A stretch of DNA of 64,000 nucleotides from Hirudinaria manillensis (GCA_034509925.1 CM067529.1:101001-165000); one strand, 5' to 3'; shown: positions 43,395 through 55,928, counted from the stretch's first letter. Numbers and translations: made by a program. Notes: generated from the sequence alone by a model not told the origin.

Positions 43395-43669
43395 CTATAA
43401 AATCTTGGACCCACTTTTCCTTGGGATTGATCCAACGTGGCGATTAGGAAAGATTCCAGCCGGACGAGGCTTGCCTAAGGAAATGGATCCATAAAGTCCC
43501 AAAGTTTCAACTGTTACTGAAATTATGAAAAATAAACGGCATTTATATTCTGAATAATCACTTAAAATTTAAATTTAAAGTAGTGAATCGAACAAAAGCC
43601 TTTTTTGTTTGACTAACGGAAGATGTTGCAAAGGACCCCAACAATCAAAAGCAAAGCTGTGAACTTCAT
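43395..43669 (-). CDS. Small secreted peptide, unrecognised (57 aa)
   Basis: Two exons, 43618-43669 and 43395-43516, joined in phase 1 by a GTTAGT donor and TTTCAG acceptor. A clear signal peptide (MKFTALLLIVGVLCNIF) is followed by a mature region of about 35-38 residues that is basic, rich in Gly, Pro and Ser, and has no Cys (GKPRPAGIFPNRH, then SIPRKSGSKIL). It could be a linear antimicrobial or signalling peptide. I recognise no family. It lies between two Kazal genes. A TTTTATAAC on the minus strand about 75 bp upstream could serve as a TATA element. Confidence 0.6.
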
Positions 43670-44941
43670 GACGACAATTGTCTTGAGAGATTATCAGTCA
43701 GTGTTAATCGCATAATAGTAATAATAATAATATTAATGTTATAAAACTAGATCGTACAGACACGAGGCTAAGTCCAAAATTCTTCATAATAAATTGTTTT
43801 ATTGTTTAATTTAAGTTTCGTTTGGGGGCGCTTTTAAAATTATCTAAATTCCTTTCCAAATAAGAATTTCAATTAGATTTCGTCTAATAGCAGACGACAA
43901 ACCTCTTAAAGATCCTGTTAGTCTTCTCTTTTGAATCTGGTGCGATTTATAATTTCGGTTAAAAAATTCCATTCTTTCGTGTCTTGTTCAATCCATCATC
44001 TTTGACTCGATTTCAGATGTTCACAAATGTTTTTATTGCATTCGTTCAATTTGAAATTCATCGGATGAAAGAAATAAGTTCAATGTGCAAAATATATTCT
44101 TATTGCTTTACATTTGATGTCTTCAATGTTTCAGGTGAATGTAACAATTTGACAAGAATATAAGATTAATTGGGAATATTTAAATAATTCTATTCTCTGA
44201 CCAAAGAACGTGAATATTGCTGTTTCATCAAATATTTATTTCTCAGATAAGATTGGGGTTAGGGTTACAGGGTTGGGCATTATTAGGGCTAGTCAGTTGA
44301 TGGTAACTGGGGTTAGGAATGTATTGATCAGTTAATGTTAGTTAGGGTTTGTTTCTGGTTTGATGATTCGTTTATTAATAATTTATAAATAAAAAAAAAT
44401 GATTAGATCGAATAAAATGGTCCTTGGAATGCATTAATATCGAAATACTCAAATCTTCACCATGAATTGTTACCGCAAACAAATAAATTTCAATAATTTC
44501 AAGAGTGGAAGATTGAGGAGTTCAAAGTGAACATTTTCAAGTATTTTGAATCCTCTCCAGAAAGTAGTAATTTTATTCAACGATTCATCTTGAAAAATCA
44601 CTTCAGGAAAATATATTATCGTTCGACCAAAGTTCTTTCTAAACTGAAACGTTGCATAATTCAAGTAATCAAATCAAACGCGTTGCCAATAAAGTCTTTC
44701 TTTACCAGTTTTCTCGAAATTCAAATTGCAACCTCGAATTTCATTGGGGTTACCATAGCAACAAACAAAGCATCACGAGACGCCGCTTATTTCTTTGTCA
44801 TTTCGTAATAAAAAAACTCTAAAAAATTCCACTCATATTTATTTATAGCGACCTAAAATAAGCAAATGTTTGCCTAAGCAAGGTTTATTAAACGGATTGT
44901 CAACCGACTCGTTGATCGGTTGTCGAGAATCTTTTCGAAGC
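43670..44941. other. Divergent spacer of the small peptide (-) and two-domain Kazal (+) genes
   Basis: AT-rich. It contains a degenerate TTAGGG-like stretch near 44249-44350 and an RFX X-box at 44749-44762. The frames at 44470-44664 and 44527-44808 overlap one another and have no support. Confidence 0.45.
44749..44762. promoter_or_regulatory. RFX X-box, GTTACCATAGCAAC
   Basis: Matches the RFX consensus (GTNRCC, two-base spacer, RGYAAC) in both half-sites. It lies 180 bp upstream of the start codon of the two-domain Kazal gene, a usual distance for a functional X-box. Confidence 0.5.
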
Positions 44942-45796
44942 ATGAAGACGATTTTAATCGCTTTCCTTGCAGTTTGCCTGCTTGGTGAGTAACTTACTGT
45001 TCTTTCGACCATTTTGTCAGTTTTCATTTGAAGAACAATTTCAGCAATTAAAAATTGAGAACGAAGCAATTATAAAGAATAACGTCGAGATACTTATTTG
45101 AGATTTCATTCAATAATTCTAAAAACTGAATATTATTTTAGAATAAAATTAATGAATTTAAAAGGTTTAAATAATGTTTCATGACCAGTTTCAACCGAAG
45201 CCAAGAGAGCCTGTGCTTGTCCAAAGATATTGAGACCCGTTTGTGGTTCTGACGGAAGGACTTATTCCAATTCCTGCCTCGCACGTTGCCAGTAAATGTC
45301 TTTGTTGGTTTTTTTTTACTTATTCACTCATTCCTATGATTCTATTCAAAGTGTTAGATGATGTTACAGCATAAATTAAGCCACATAGATAATCGATTGA
45401 TTTAATTCATAATTTAATAATAATAATCTGTTTAGCATTTATTTGATTTCAACGAAAAAGCAATGAAGGTCTTAAATTTCAAGCAAACGTTCGTTTATTC
45501 ATCAGTGGTGTTTCCGTCCAATTCAACGGATCCTGTTCACCAAATCCATGGAAAAACCACGATCTAATCAAAAGAAGTTGCTTGTGCACCAAAGAACTGA
45601 ACTGGGTTTGTGGCGACGATGGAAGTACTTATGCCAATCCTTGCTTGGCAAGATGCCAGTAAGAATATTTTCTAATTATAACCATTTCTTTTAAAATAAT
45701 GTAATTAATCGAAACATTTATGCGAATGTTAATAAACCGATGTTTACGAATTAAATATTTAGTGGCACAACCGTGAAATCTTACGGTCGGTGTTGA
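44942..45796 (+). CDS. Two-domain Kazal inhibitor precursor with dibasic sites (110 aa)
   Basis: Exons 44942-44984, 45189-45291, 45506-45658 and 45763-45796; phases 1, 2 and 2 fit. A signal peptide ([14 protein letters not shown]) leads to two Kazal domains. Domain 1 reads ACACPK then [17 protein letters not shown] and NGSC. Domain 2 reads SCLCTK then [17 protein letters not shown] and GRC, which is the C-terminal residue. Lys is at the P1 position in both, predicting trypsin-like targets. Each domain is directly preceded by Lys-Arg (EAKR|AC, LIKR|SC), so proprotein convertases could release two separate inhibitors. The matching intron phase after LARC in both domains shows that they arose by exon duplication. 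Confidence 0.88.
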
Positions 45797-47566
45797 ATAA
45801 GAACGACCATCCATCGACCTCCAAGACGAGAAAGTCGTTTGATCATCCAAATCGAAGATTACAAAAAAAAAATAATTATTTTAAAAATAATAAATAATTG
45901 ATTCAATTAACTCATTAATTGAATTTTTCCTTTTGATTTTTTTTTTAATTTAAAAGTTTTTTCAAAACATTCGCCAGTCCCGGACTCGATTCAAATTCGA
46001 TTTTCAACATTTTACGGAATATTTTCAATAATTTCGTGTTGAAAATGAAATAAAGATGTTTTCCAGCGTTCAATGAAATGAACGAAACTTAAGCAGTTTG
46101 AACAATTGTTTGATGGAAAAGCATTTCCTTTCAACTCGTTCAATTTGTTCAAAAAGACATTTTGCTCCATTTTGGTTCCATTTCCTCATCAAGGTAATAG
46201 GACCGCAGATCAACACATGCCATCACGGAGAAATGGGTCGCCTCTTCCTATTGGCTCCTCTCAAGTCACGTGTTCACATTGATGACGTCACGTTTCTCAT
46301 TGTTTTGGCCACCTTAGATGAAATAATATCAATGAGCGGCGATTGTGAAGCCTAGGAATCGATGAAAACATTAAAAATAAATAAATAAATAAATAATATT
46401 CTTTAAAATTAAATAATATTTTGGCAAATTAGGTTCGATGACGAACAAGCGATTTCCGTCATATTGGGGTCTTAATAAGCGTGCTGGCAGAAGTCCTTTG
46501 ACGTCATAAATCAACGAGTCATGTCATGTCTGCGCAATCACTGGCATTCCAGAAGCAAATTTACACTAAGATACAATCAATAGGTGATCAATAAATCTCC
46601 CTTTCTTTCTTAAGACCTTCTTACGTGTCCCTTCAGTCCATCATTCGTTTCTTTTGGTTCAGAATTTCGAGTCGATTAAGAAGTGAAAATTTCGTTACTC
46701 AGCTTTCCAATCCAGGGTTTAGGGTTAGGGTTAGGGTTAGTTTAGGCACGATAATATTGGGTGCATAGTAATGGTAAGTTTACCTTTATGACGAAATATT
46801 GTTAGTCATTGTTGGTTATAAATTATAATTATAACTTGTAATTCTCGATTATAATCTCAAAAAGGGTCACAAATCAGATCGCCTCAAATTATATCCTCGT
46901 TAGGTTCCCAATTGATTATTTCATTATCTGTTAATAAAGATAGGATTAATGAAAACTTAATTAAATTATCAGTTAAGAGTCAAGGGATATTTTATTACTG
47001 TTTTGTACATATTCTAAGTATTATATTTGCAATGCAATTTATTGCAGCAATTTATTGCATTAATCGCTGCACGTCAAGAATGATGTCATTCGCACCTAAA
47101 CGTCATCCACGATTTTATTAAAGCCGGCCGTAAAGGGTATCTACCCGAACCTACGTCCCTACGGAAACACGATTTAAGGCAGATCTATTGGCACTAATCC
47201 TTTCCTTAGCAGAACACGATATTGAAATCAATGCTTTTCCTTTACGAGTCGACAAAAAGTCGAAATGGCGGAGGAGCAAAAGACATGTTTCAGGTGAGGG
47301 AATGGTGGAAATGTTTTTGAAACATTTTGCCATCAACACTCTGTTTGCGTTTTACGCGTAACATGAGTTAAAAGAATAATCAGAATAACAAGGAAACTGT
47401 TATTAAATGAATATATATAATAAATTATAATAAATGACCCACAATAGCTTAATAAATAGATGGATATGGAGATATTCAATTATGCTACGTAAATCCGTTA
47501 CATAAAGTTACATAAAAACACATCCATCGTGTCCTACTTTTTACATCTTCGTTTATTTTTCCAGAC
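45797..47566. other. Gene-poor region after the two-domain Kazal gene
   Basis: AATAAA near 46051 may end the Kazal transcript. The rest is AT-rich with (AAAT)n near 46376-46395, TGACGTCA at 46283-46290 and 46499-46506, CACGTG at 46267-46272, and an interstitial TTAGGG run near 46716-46740. The short frames at 46098, 46912 and 47151 (-) are unsupported. Confidence 0.45.
46716..46740. repeat. Interstitial TTAGGG run
   Basis: Four near-perfect TTAGGG units (one TTTAGGG) in non-coding DNA. Confidence 0.85.
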
Positions 47567-47665
47567 AAAAAGACATTCGGATATAATATATTTATTATAA
47601 TATTATTATGACATTATAATGGATGGATGGATTATTATAATAACATTATATCCGAATGTCTTTTT
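47567..47665. mobile_element. Perfect-arm inverted repeat (MITE-like hairpin)
   Basis: Arms at 47567-47587 and 47645-47665 are 21-bp exact reverse complements, carrying GACATTCGGATATAAT. The spacer of about 57 bp is AT-rich and adds further imperfect pairing, apart from a central GGATGGATGG. No coding sequence, and no clear target-site duplication was seen. It could be a short MITE, a hairpin transcript or a slipped duplication; mobility is not shown. Confidence 0.5.
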
Positions 47666-48859
47666 TTTCGTTTCTGAACGAGAAAATTGATTTCCTTCGC
47701 TTCGTAATCGTTCCTTCCATTCCTTTCTTTTCATTCCATTCATTCCTTTACTTCTTCTTTCCAGAAAAGCCCTTCATCGTGAAACTCGTTGGTCTTTTTA
47801 TTGCTCTACGATAACTTTAATTGGCCGCAATATTCAGGAGATATTGAAATATTTACATAAACAAAACACGACTCAAATGCACGGAAATACTTATTCTTGG
47901 TCTTCTTATAGGCAGATTCCTTTTAAATTACCTGAAAAATACGAACCGAGGCATGGAAACCGAAAGATTTATTTCTGATGGAATGATTGGCGAACAATTT
48001 TTCATTACGAGTCGTAAAGTCAACGACTGACAGGAGACATTATGAGGGACAAGAGTACGGGCAGACCGTCTCTGGTGACTTGTGTGCTTTGTGCGTGCTG
48101 CCAAACAATGGGACGTGCCGTTTCTATCCGATTGCCCTTCCAAACTCATCATCATCTCGCTCTCTTCTCCGGTTACCAAGCTTTAAATATTACCTCTTTT
48201 TCAGTTTACCATCCATTCATCCATCTTCAGTAGAAGCAGTATTTAAATGTTGCTTATATTAGTGTTCCATGCCGACCGACAAACGAGAAAGCGAAACATT
48301 TAAAACTGTGAATTCCAACAAAATAATCGATTTTACTTTTAAAAACCCAGCAAATTACTAGAAAATAATTAACCAAACAACAAGAACAACAGCGTCTCGA
48401 ACGACAATATTTTCAACAAGAGCCAGTAATTCTTAAACAAGTCCCGAATAGCAACAACGGAGTCGGGCGTGCACCGGGTCCGATAAAAGTTATTTATTGT
48501 GATCCTCGCTACCCATCCCATCCTCCATCCAAAGTTATTGATGTCAAGCATTTGTCTCCAGCTTATTAATCGTCCCCAAAGGTAAAGACGAAAACCCTTT
48601 ATGGAGGAGATGTGGATCAATGGCCTTTCCCCGTCTTTCCTTCCTTCGATGGGATTTCCGAGAGATTCCGTGCCCTTAATCGGGAGTTCAAGGGTTAAGA
48701 AGAGATTAGATTGAGCCCCGAGGATGCGCAATAGTCGAAGGGAAATGACTTTCCAGTAAGATTTCGGAAGAGAGCGGATGAAATGTAGCATCGCTTGGAC
48801 GACCGTGGACATGAAACGGATGCTTTAAAGTTACTTGCCAATCGAAGTGTTTGTTCTCG

Positions 48860-49130
48860 TTTAGGTGCTTTCAATACTACTAGCTTATTTTAAGGTTAAT
48901 TTATTTTAAGGCTTTTTTATAGCTAGGGTTAGCTAATTTTAAATATAATTTATCTTAAGCAATCTAGCCTGACCCTAACTTTTAGCTAATTTAAGGTTAG
49001 GGCTAGCTGTATTTCGGTTTCATTTATTTTAGGGTTGGGTCGAGCTTATTTCGGGTTTGATTTGTTTAAGTTTAAGGCTAAGTTACTTTGGGGTTAACTT
49101 ATTTTAAGGTAATATTATCCAAATGGTGTG
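48860..49130. repeat. Degenerate TTAGGG/TTTTAAGG repeat field
   Basis: Repeated variants of CTTATTTTAAGGTTA, GGGTTAGCTAATTTT and AAGGTTAGGGCTAGC. It resembles a decayed minisatellite with telomere-like cores. Confidence 0.65.
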
Positions 49131-51011
49131 AAATTGATTCAGTTTAAGATTATAATTTACTGGCAGAGTCATTTCTCTGCGGGCTAGAAATATTTAATCG
49201 ATCTAGTTTCCATAAATAGGTACCATTGACCCAATTAAGAACCATTTGCTGGGTTCAGGTCAAACTCGCAAGCACCTCTGAAGTTATTGTCATTCAGGCT
49301 TGGAATAAAAATAAATAAAGAAGATACGTTATCATTTTATCACACATTAATCCGTGATAACTACGTGATCTCGTGGTATGGTGATGATTATTATTATTAT
49401 TATTGTTATTATTAAATATTTTCAAATTAACCTTATTATTTTATTTTTCAATAATATTGAGCAAATAATGCTTATCGGAATTATTTTATTAGAATTAGAG
49501 ATTTGTATAAAAAGAAATGTGATGGTTGTAAACAATTGGAGCAGAAATATTGCAAAGAGATGACGACGACGACGACGATGGAAAGAACGTTGGTAATGAT
49601 AACTATCGCACTTGTGCGGATAATAAATATGCCGATAAGAACCCACAATTGGCCGATCACGGGCCACTAAAATAAACAAAAACACGGCAAGAGAAAGAAG
49701 CAGATAAACGAGATGGCAAAGCAGGAGACAAAGAAGCGGACCGAAGAAAAGAAGCCAAAGGACCTCTTTAACTCGAGGACGACTGATTTCCGTCAACGCC
49801 AATCTCTTCGATCTGCAGATCAGTCCTTCTCTGTTTCCGGACGGTCCCTCGGGTCTGAAAGGGGGGTTATTACCAGATGAGTTTCTCAAAGTCGCTCTGC
49901 AAGTTTTCTCGAGTATTCCTCGATGATGCTTCCAACACTTGCTCATGGCCACCAGTCCATCAGGAAGATTATCGAACGAATGTATTTCGCTCAATGAAAG
50001 GAAGAGATTTTGTGTTGTTTCGAATGAAATTTTCATTCCTGGTGAATCTTAATTCCCGAATGATATCGAATGACATCGAATCAATGGATTTCCAAATCGT
50101 TTTAACAGATAAATCAATTGGCCCGGCATCGACGTATGTGGGAAAATTCGTGCAAAAGTAAAATCGGAACATAAATAAAAAATATCTCCAGGTCCGTGAG
50201 AAGAAGAGACTGCCGGTGTTTGCCGTGGGACTTGTTCGTCCGACGTTGTCTACTGCTCCCCTGAGGCGTGTTGACTTTGTTTATCCCTCTTCGACCCCTT
50301 CAGAAAAATGTTGCTCCATTTTTATGCTTTCGTAAGAGGCGAAAAGGATCCGCGGTTTTCGAAAGTCGTTGCCGTTGCCGCCGCTGCTGCCGTTGCCGCC
50401 GTTGCCGCCTTCGTTCATTCGTCTCGAGTGTTTTATGTGTCTTTTTTAATGCCTTTGTAACTGGCCGACAACTTTTGCTCATCCTATCTCCTTCCATTTC
50501 ATTCCACCCATTTTCATTTGCGTCTCGAGGTGCCTTCAATCTTGAACTTTATCTGGTTTTCCATTCGCTCGTCGATCCATCCATCTGTCCATCCATTCTC
50601 GGCATTCACTTTCATCATTTCTACATGTACTTAACGAAAGGGGGGAACATATTATTAGTTAATTATTAAATTAAATGTTAATTAACGAAGCATTTACGTA
50701 TCAATCGAGTGTTAACGGAGTCGTCCATTCTTTTTCATTTTTAAAACCTTCAGAGCTTCAATCATTCATTCGAGAGGAAATGAAAGACTCGAAGCATGTT
50801 CCCGCTTCGTGCCATTTGTTATTCGCTTTCTTGGAACCGACCGTTCATTCATTCATTCATTCGTTTAGTTTATTATTTCATCTTGAATTTGTATAATTAA
50901 TGGAAAAATGATGTTTAATGTTTGAAAATATAAATGAAAATATGGGCCTCATATTATCCGCGGTCCAGGCATTGTTGTCGCAACGAACGATGTTTGTTTT
51001 CGACGCCAATC

Positions 51012-51038
51012 GTTGCCATGGTGGCCAGGATGACGTCA
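51012..51038. promoter_or_regulatory. X-box-like site next to a CRE palindrome
   Basis: GTTGCCATGGTGGC is followed six bases later by TGACGTCA. Close RFX and CREB-type sites are typical of enhancers and promoters. There is no gene within several kilobases. Confidence 0.35.
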
Positions 51039-52954
51039 TCGTCTCGAGACCAATCAATGACGGGAATAAATATTGTAAAAAAAAAGATAAGGAAATAAAC
51101 TAACTCGATACTCGATGATCAAATACGTCACGAGGACAACAATTGTTGACCGAACATCGTGAATATGCAAATGAGTTGACTGAGGAAGGAATGAGAATAA
51201 AACCTTGACCTTTCGTCCTCATTCATGCCTCGCTCGATCTTGCCCGGCTCTACGACACATTTGATTGGTCGCTTTTACATTCAAAGACTATAAACAAAAG
51301 GCTCCCTCATTAATTATTCATGAGGCCCTGGTCTGTGATGATTTTTATTGGCCCTGGTCTGAAGATGTCCATTCAGAAAGATGGCTCCCATCCGTCAAAC
51401 CATCCTAATTTGCATACTTTCCTTTGGATATCTCTTGCTTCGCTTTTCCTTAATCTGCCTCGGCGTCGAGGAAGGTTATTTTGTAAAATAAATATTTTAA
51501 CCACATTTTAATTAAAATTATATAAAATATCTCAAAAATGTTTTAATTAAAATTACATTATGAATGAAGTTATAAAATTTCTTGAAGTCCTCAAATGGAT
51601 TGAATCCATCCACCGAGTCATCTGTCGATCCAAGCACGGATCCATCTTCAATCGTTTCCATGACTTTGTCTCTTACAAAGTCCCCTCTCCTGCGTTACGT
51701 TCTCTCGTTCTTCTCTAACTTTCAGTGATGCAACAGTTCCGTCCATCTGGAGGGTTTCCATAAAAGAATTAAAAAGGGATGGACAACAATTTTGTTAAAT
51801 AATAAACAATTAATTGCTTTATGATCACACAATATTACAACAATCTCTGATGTACAATGGCCATTCTATTAATAAGCGTGACGACTACCAAGATGACGTC
51901 ACAGAACCACCAACGGAGTATGCCATACTGTTGCATTACATTATGTCGGAGCTATTAAGGGCTTTTATCGTAAACAAGTGTCCTCGATTCGTCCTCCTGG
52001 AATTTCCAGCTCTTTCACTTTCGACTTCATTTTCTGATTCGTGTATCGCGCTTTGCATTTATCCATCTCTCGGTCCTTCCTTCCTTCCAGACGAATGGAT
52101 CGAAGAGAAGGAAATGACGAACGAGTCAGTACATGTCAATGTCTCTTAACATCTGCTAATGTCTGTCGATGATTCTTAATATCTGTCGATGTCTTAATAT
52201 CTTAATGTCCGTCAATATTTGTTTGAGTCTGAAAAGCAAATCTCCGAGCGGAGTGATCACGTGGTTTGAAAGAGTTCTATTTTATGGATAGAATTCCATA
52301 AATTTGCGCTTGTTCAAAGGAAGGCATATTCGCATTTATTTCATTCATAATAAAATCCTAAAAATCCTAAAAATCCTAAAATCCTAAAATTGTTCTTAAA
52401 CGGCAGTTTGCCATTCACTCGACATTGAGTTCAATTCGTCGTTTAATTTTAATCATCGAATTTCATTAACCATTCGTTTAAACCTTCGCGATTCGAATAA
52501 TAGAATATTTAGAAATTAATTCCAAAATCTTTCTAATAGAAATATTAAAATATTAATTAATATAATTTTATTTTAATTAATAATTAATTATTATAATAAT
52601 AATTATTATTTTATTATATGTGTTCCACATTTGCATTGTTTTTAGGAAGCGGAGGCTATTTTTAATCGCCGGTATTTCCCAGGAGAATAAATAGTTTCCA
52701 TTCCTCGGCGATGCTCGGACGCGCAGCTTTTAATTCGATTCTGAATGGATTGCGGTCGAGTCTTTTTTTGGCCACGACTGGAAAAACCCATCGTCGACGG
52801 TGGTCGTGATGATGATGATGATGATGATCGTTATTGAAATAATGGGACCATATAAATAATAACATCTTCATATGAAAGCATTCTTTGCAAAAAGAAATTG
52901 TTTGAAATTATTCAATGCATCAACATCTACAACGGGGTTAGAGTTATGGAAGGT

Positions 52955-53068
52955 CGTGTGTAATTAAGTTTATAATTAAGATTATAATTAAGTTTATAAT
53001 TAAGTTTATAATTAAGATTATAATTAAGTGTATAATTAAGTTTATAATTAAGTTTATAATTACGATTA
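52955..53068. repeat. 13-bp AT-rich tandem repeat (TAATTAAGTTTAT)n
   Basis: About eight or nine copies with GATTA and GTGTA variants. Confidence 0.9.
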
Positions 53069-54595
53069 CAGCAAAGGTTTTAATAATTATAAACTCCAAA
53101 ATTGTGACCTCGATGATGACGTGCGCTAAATAAATTGGAACAAAAGAATTTAAAAATGAATCGATTGAAAACAAAGAACGAGAATAACATTTGAAATTTC
53201 AATGAAAATCAAAAGCTCGAATCCTTCCAATATCTCTCGTATAATCACGTGTGATGAAGGTCGGGATGATGGTGATGATAACGATGATTACGGAGGATGA
53301 TGGTGGCGATGATGATGATGATGATTACGGAGGATGATGGTGGCGGTGATGATAATGATGATCACGACTATAATGTCATTTACGGCGATGGTCGAGATTG
53401 GAGACAAGAAAAAGAACGAGAATGAAGATGACTGGTCTCGTGGTGATGACGACGACGACGATGATGTTTGGTTGTTATGGTCGTTTTATTATCTTTGGTC
53501 GTCCGTACGACTGATTGGGTTATCGAATGACCGGGACTAAGATCAAGGCGCCGAGCGATAAAGAGGGGGCATTGGTGCTTTTGTACATCTACTCATTGCA
53601 TGCTCCAATTCTAGGGATATACCCATATACCAATACATACATACATACATACATCCATCCGCTTATCCATCTAACTCGACTATCATCATCCACCCATCCA
53701 CCCACTTATCCTTCCATCCATTCAATCTACGACTCCTAACCCACATCAAGATTCGCTCAGGCAGAAACACTCGCCTTATTTGATTGCAAGTGTTTTATTA
53801 AGCATTACACTCAGTACTGACTCAGTACTGACTCAGTACTACCTCGCACAAGCCTTTGGAAGGAGGGTCACGTGAGGCTGAGTCGAAAGTGGAAAATCTC
53901 TTTCCAATTACGTCTTATCAATCATCATTATTGATCTTCTGACTTATGGCACCGAAGTGGTTTGCATAATTAATAAGACTTCATTGCTTTGTGAAATGTT
54001 TCTTGGCTCCGTCGATTCGTTCGAGCAGCTATCCATTCGTCCACCCATCCACCCACCCACCTACCCATCCTTCCATCCACCCACTCACTCGTCGAGTCTC
54101 AAATCACCCCCAGCAATGGAATGTAACGTGTTCGCGCGTGCATGACAGCTACAAGAGAATAAATGGCTGATTCCCAGCTTGTAATGGCCCGCCCAGAGGC
54201 GCAGATAAATTGTCTTTGGATCGTTTCCCCTCCCTGCAAGACCGTCGGGCCGAAGTAGGACCACCGACCCCATTTAAAATAACAAGGGAACTCTGATCGA
54301 TGTCGTCGCGTAAGGATAAAATAGTAAGTCGTGGTATGAAATCGAACTTCTTACGACTCAAAAATGGATCGATGCTTTAATATTAATTTCTGAACTTCAC
54401 GATCGTTTGCAACTGAAATGAATTAACAGTAATTAATCAGATTTGTAATCGTTTCATGATTACTTAACCATTACTTAACCATTACTAAATGATTAATTAA
54501 TGACATCATTCCTAAAATAAATCTCAAATTTGTCGATGCAGAAATAATTCCAGTTTAAAAATACGTCAATTTAATACGACGTCAGTTTACAGCAA

Positions 54596-54698
54596 TATTT
54601 TAATTATTTAATTATTATTTAATATTATTCGTATATGAATAGCGACTGAATTATTTAATTATTATTTAATATTATTCGTTTATGAATAGCGACTGAAG
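54596..54698. repeat. Two-copy direct repeat of about 50 bp
   Basis: TTATTTAATTATTATTTAAT followed by ATTATTCGTATATGAATAGCGACTGA occurs twice in tandem with one or two differences. Confidence 0.85.
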
Positions 54699-55564
54699 CT
54701 CATTTAAAGCGTTTCCACGGTAATTAGGCCAACGTGTGAGTCATGGCGAAGGATTCTTGCTTTGTATCCGGAGGGTGGAAAGCTAATTCGTGTTCTTAGA
54801 GGGAGCTTTAAGGTCTGTTACCACAACGCTTCATTTACGCACGGTAAGGGTAGGCCAAGGATAGGCCAAGGAAAGGGCAAGGATAGGGTTGTACGAGATT
54901 TGGCTCTGAACATAGGACGAGGTCTACTATCTACAAAGACAATGCAGAAGCAGCCATAAACACGACTTTGTAAAAATGGCCAAAGAGAGACGTTGACGAG
55001 GTGAGGGTGGAGATGCTATCGAGTAGTATTGGAATTCAACGCGACACGCTCCGTCGAGCCGATAGGGATCTGATCTATACTCACTCGAATCCTCTGCTAC
55101 GAATCTACGCAAATTCCAGTAATATTACCTTTTAATAATAATATCTTCCAATATAAATTATGATAAACAAAGACCCAGTTATAACGAAAATCAATAACAA
55201 ATAATATATAATAACTTTAACTTAATAACTTAATAATATTAATAATTCCCATAACTTAATAATATTAACAATGAGCCAATAATTTAATCAACTGTTAACC
55301 CATTCGTTCTTTTGCTGGGTTTTATCAGGCAATTAAATTTAAAAAAATTAATTAATATTAAAAATAATTTAAAATGAAAATAATCAAGAATTTCAAGCGT
55401 TCATTGGTTAATGGAGAAGTTCATCTATTGGAACTCCTTTCGATCGTTCACCTGTACATCTGGGTGGTCAAACATAAACAATCATCACACCTGGTCACGT
55501 GCTTTTAAAGTTATTGGAAAAGTTATTCGGAATTATTTCTAAGTTTGAATCCGAAATTAGGAAA

Positions 55565-55745
55565 GGAATAAAATATTCATAAAAAATAAATATTTATAAA
55601 ATATTCATAAAAATTAAATATTTATAAAATATTCATAAAAAAATAAATATTTATAAAATATTCATAAAAAAATAAATATTTATAAAATATTCATAAAAAA
55701 ATAAATATTTATAAAATATTCGTAAAAAAAAAAATTTATAAAATG
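55565..55745. repeat. 27-bp AT-rich tandem repeat, about 7 copies
   Basis: The unit AAATATTCATAAAAAATAAA plus TATTTAT varies in its A-tract length and decays at the right end. Confidence 0.9.
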
Positions 55746-55910
55746 TCCATAAAAAATAAATATTTTTCCATGCAACAGAGTAACGAAGAGAATCCATCAC
55801 TCGGCGAATTTAATCAAAATATTCCTCAATCTACAAAAATGTGCCCCAATAAAATGTTTCCTTTTCAAAGGCACGGGCACCTGCGACCCGAAATAAATAT
55901 AAGTCCCCCC

Positions 55911-55928
55911 ATTGGTCGGATATAAATA
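55911..55928 (+). promoter_or_regulatory. Orphan core promoter-like motif (ATTGG and TATAAATA)
   Basis: ATTGG at 55911 and TATAAATA at 55921 lie in a locally GC-richer stretch, but no coding sequence follows within 1 kb. It may drive a non-coding transcript or be chance. Confidence 0.25.

Larger units (their letters stand above)
47666..52900. other. Gene desert, part 1
   Basis: No gene that I can support. It holds decayed TTAGGG/TTAAGG-like repeats (48860-49130), short (CGA)n and (CGT)n runs near 49560-49580 and 50370-50410, CRE palindromes at 51031 and 51894, X-box-like GTTGCCATGGTGGC at 51012-51025, and ATGCAAAT octamers near 51167. The minus-strand frames at 48369-48812 (147 codons) and 49422-50036 (204 codons) lack motifs and splice context. 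They could be chance frames. Confidence 0.45.

Noticed and set aside
33084-46740. Possibility that the telomere-like tracts mark a true chromosome end
   Set aside because: All tracts are a few units long, lie inside introns or between intact genes and are flanked by unique DNA.
48369-48812. 147-codon minus-strand ORF
   Set aside because: No domain, unusual composition and no promoter or splice signals. It could be conserved non-coding DNA.
49422-50036. 204-codon minus-strand ORF with hydrophobic segments
   Set aside because: Its hydrophobic parts come from AT-rich repeats and (CGT)n; no motif, no splice context and no plausible signal peptide. I regard it as chance but cannot exclude it.
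50268-50669. ORF with Ala/Val-rich stretch from (GCC/GTT)n
   Set aside because: Simple-sequence DNA; no homology-like motif.
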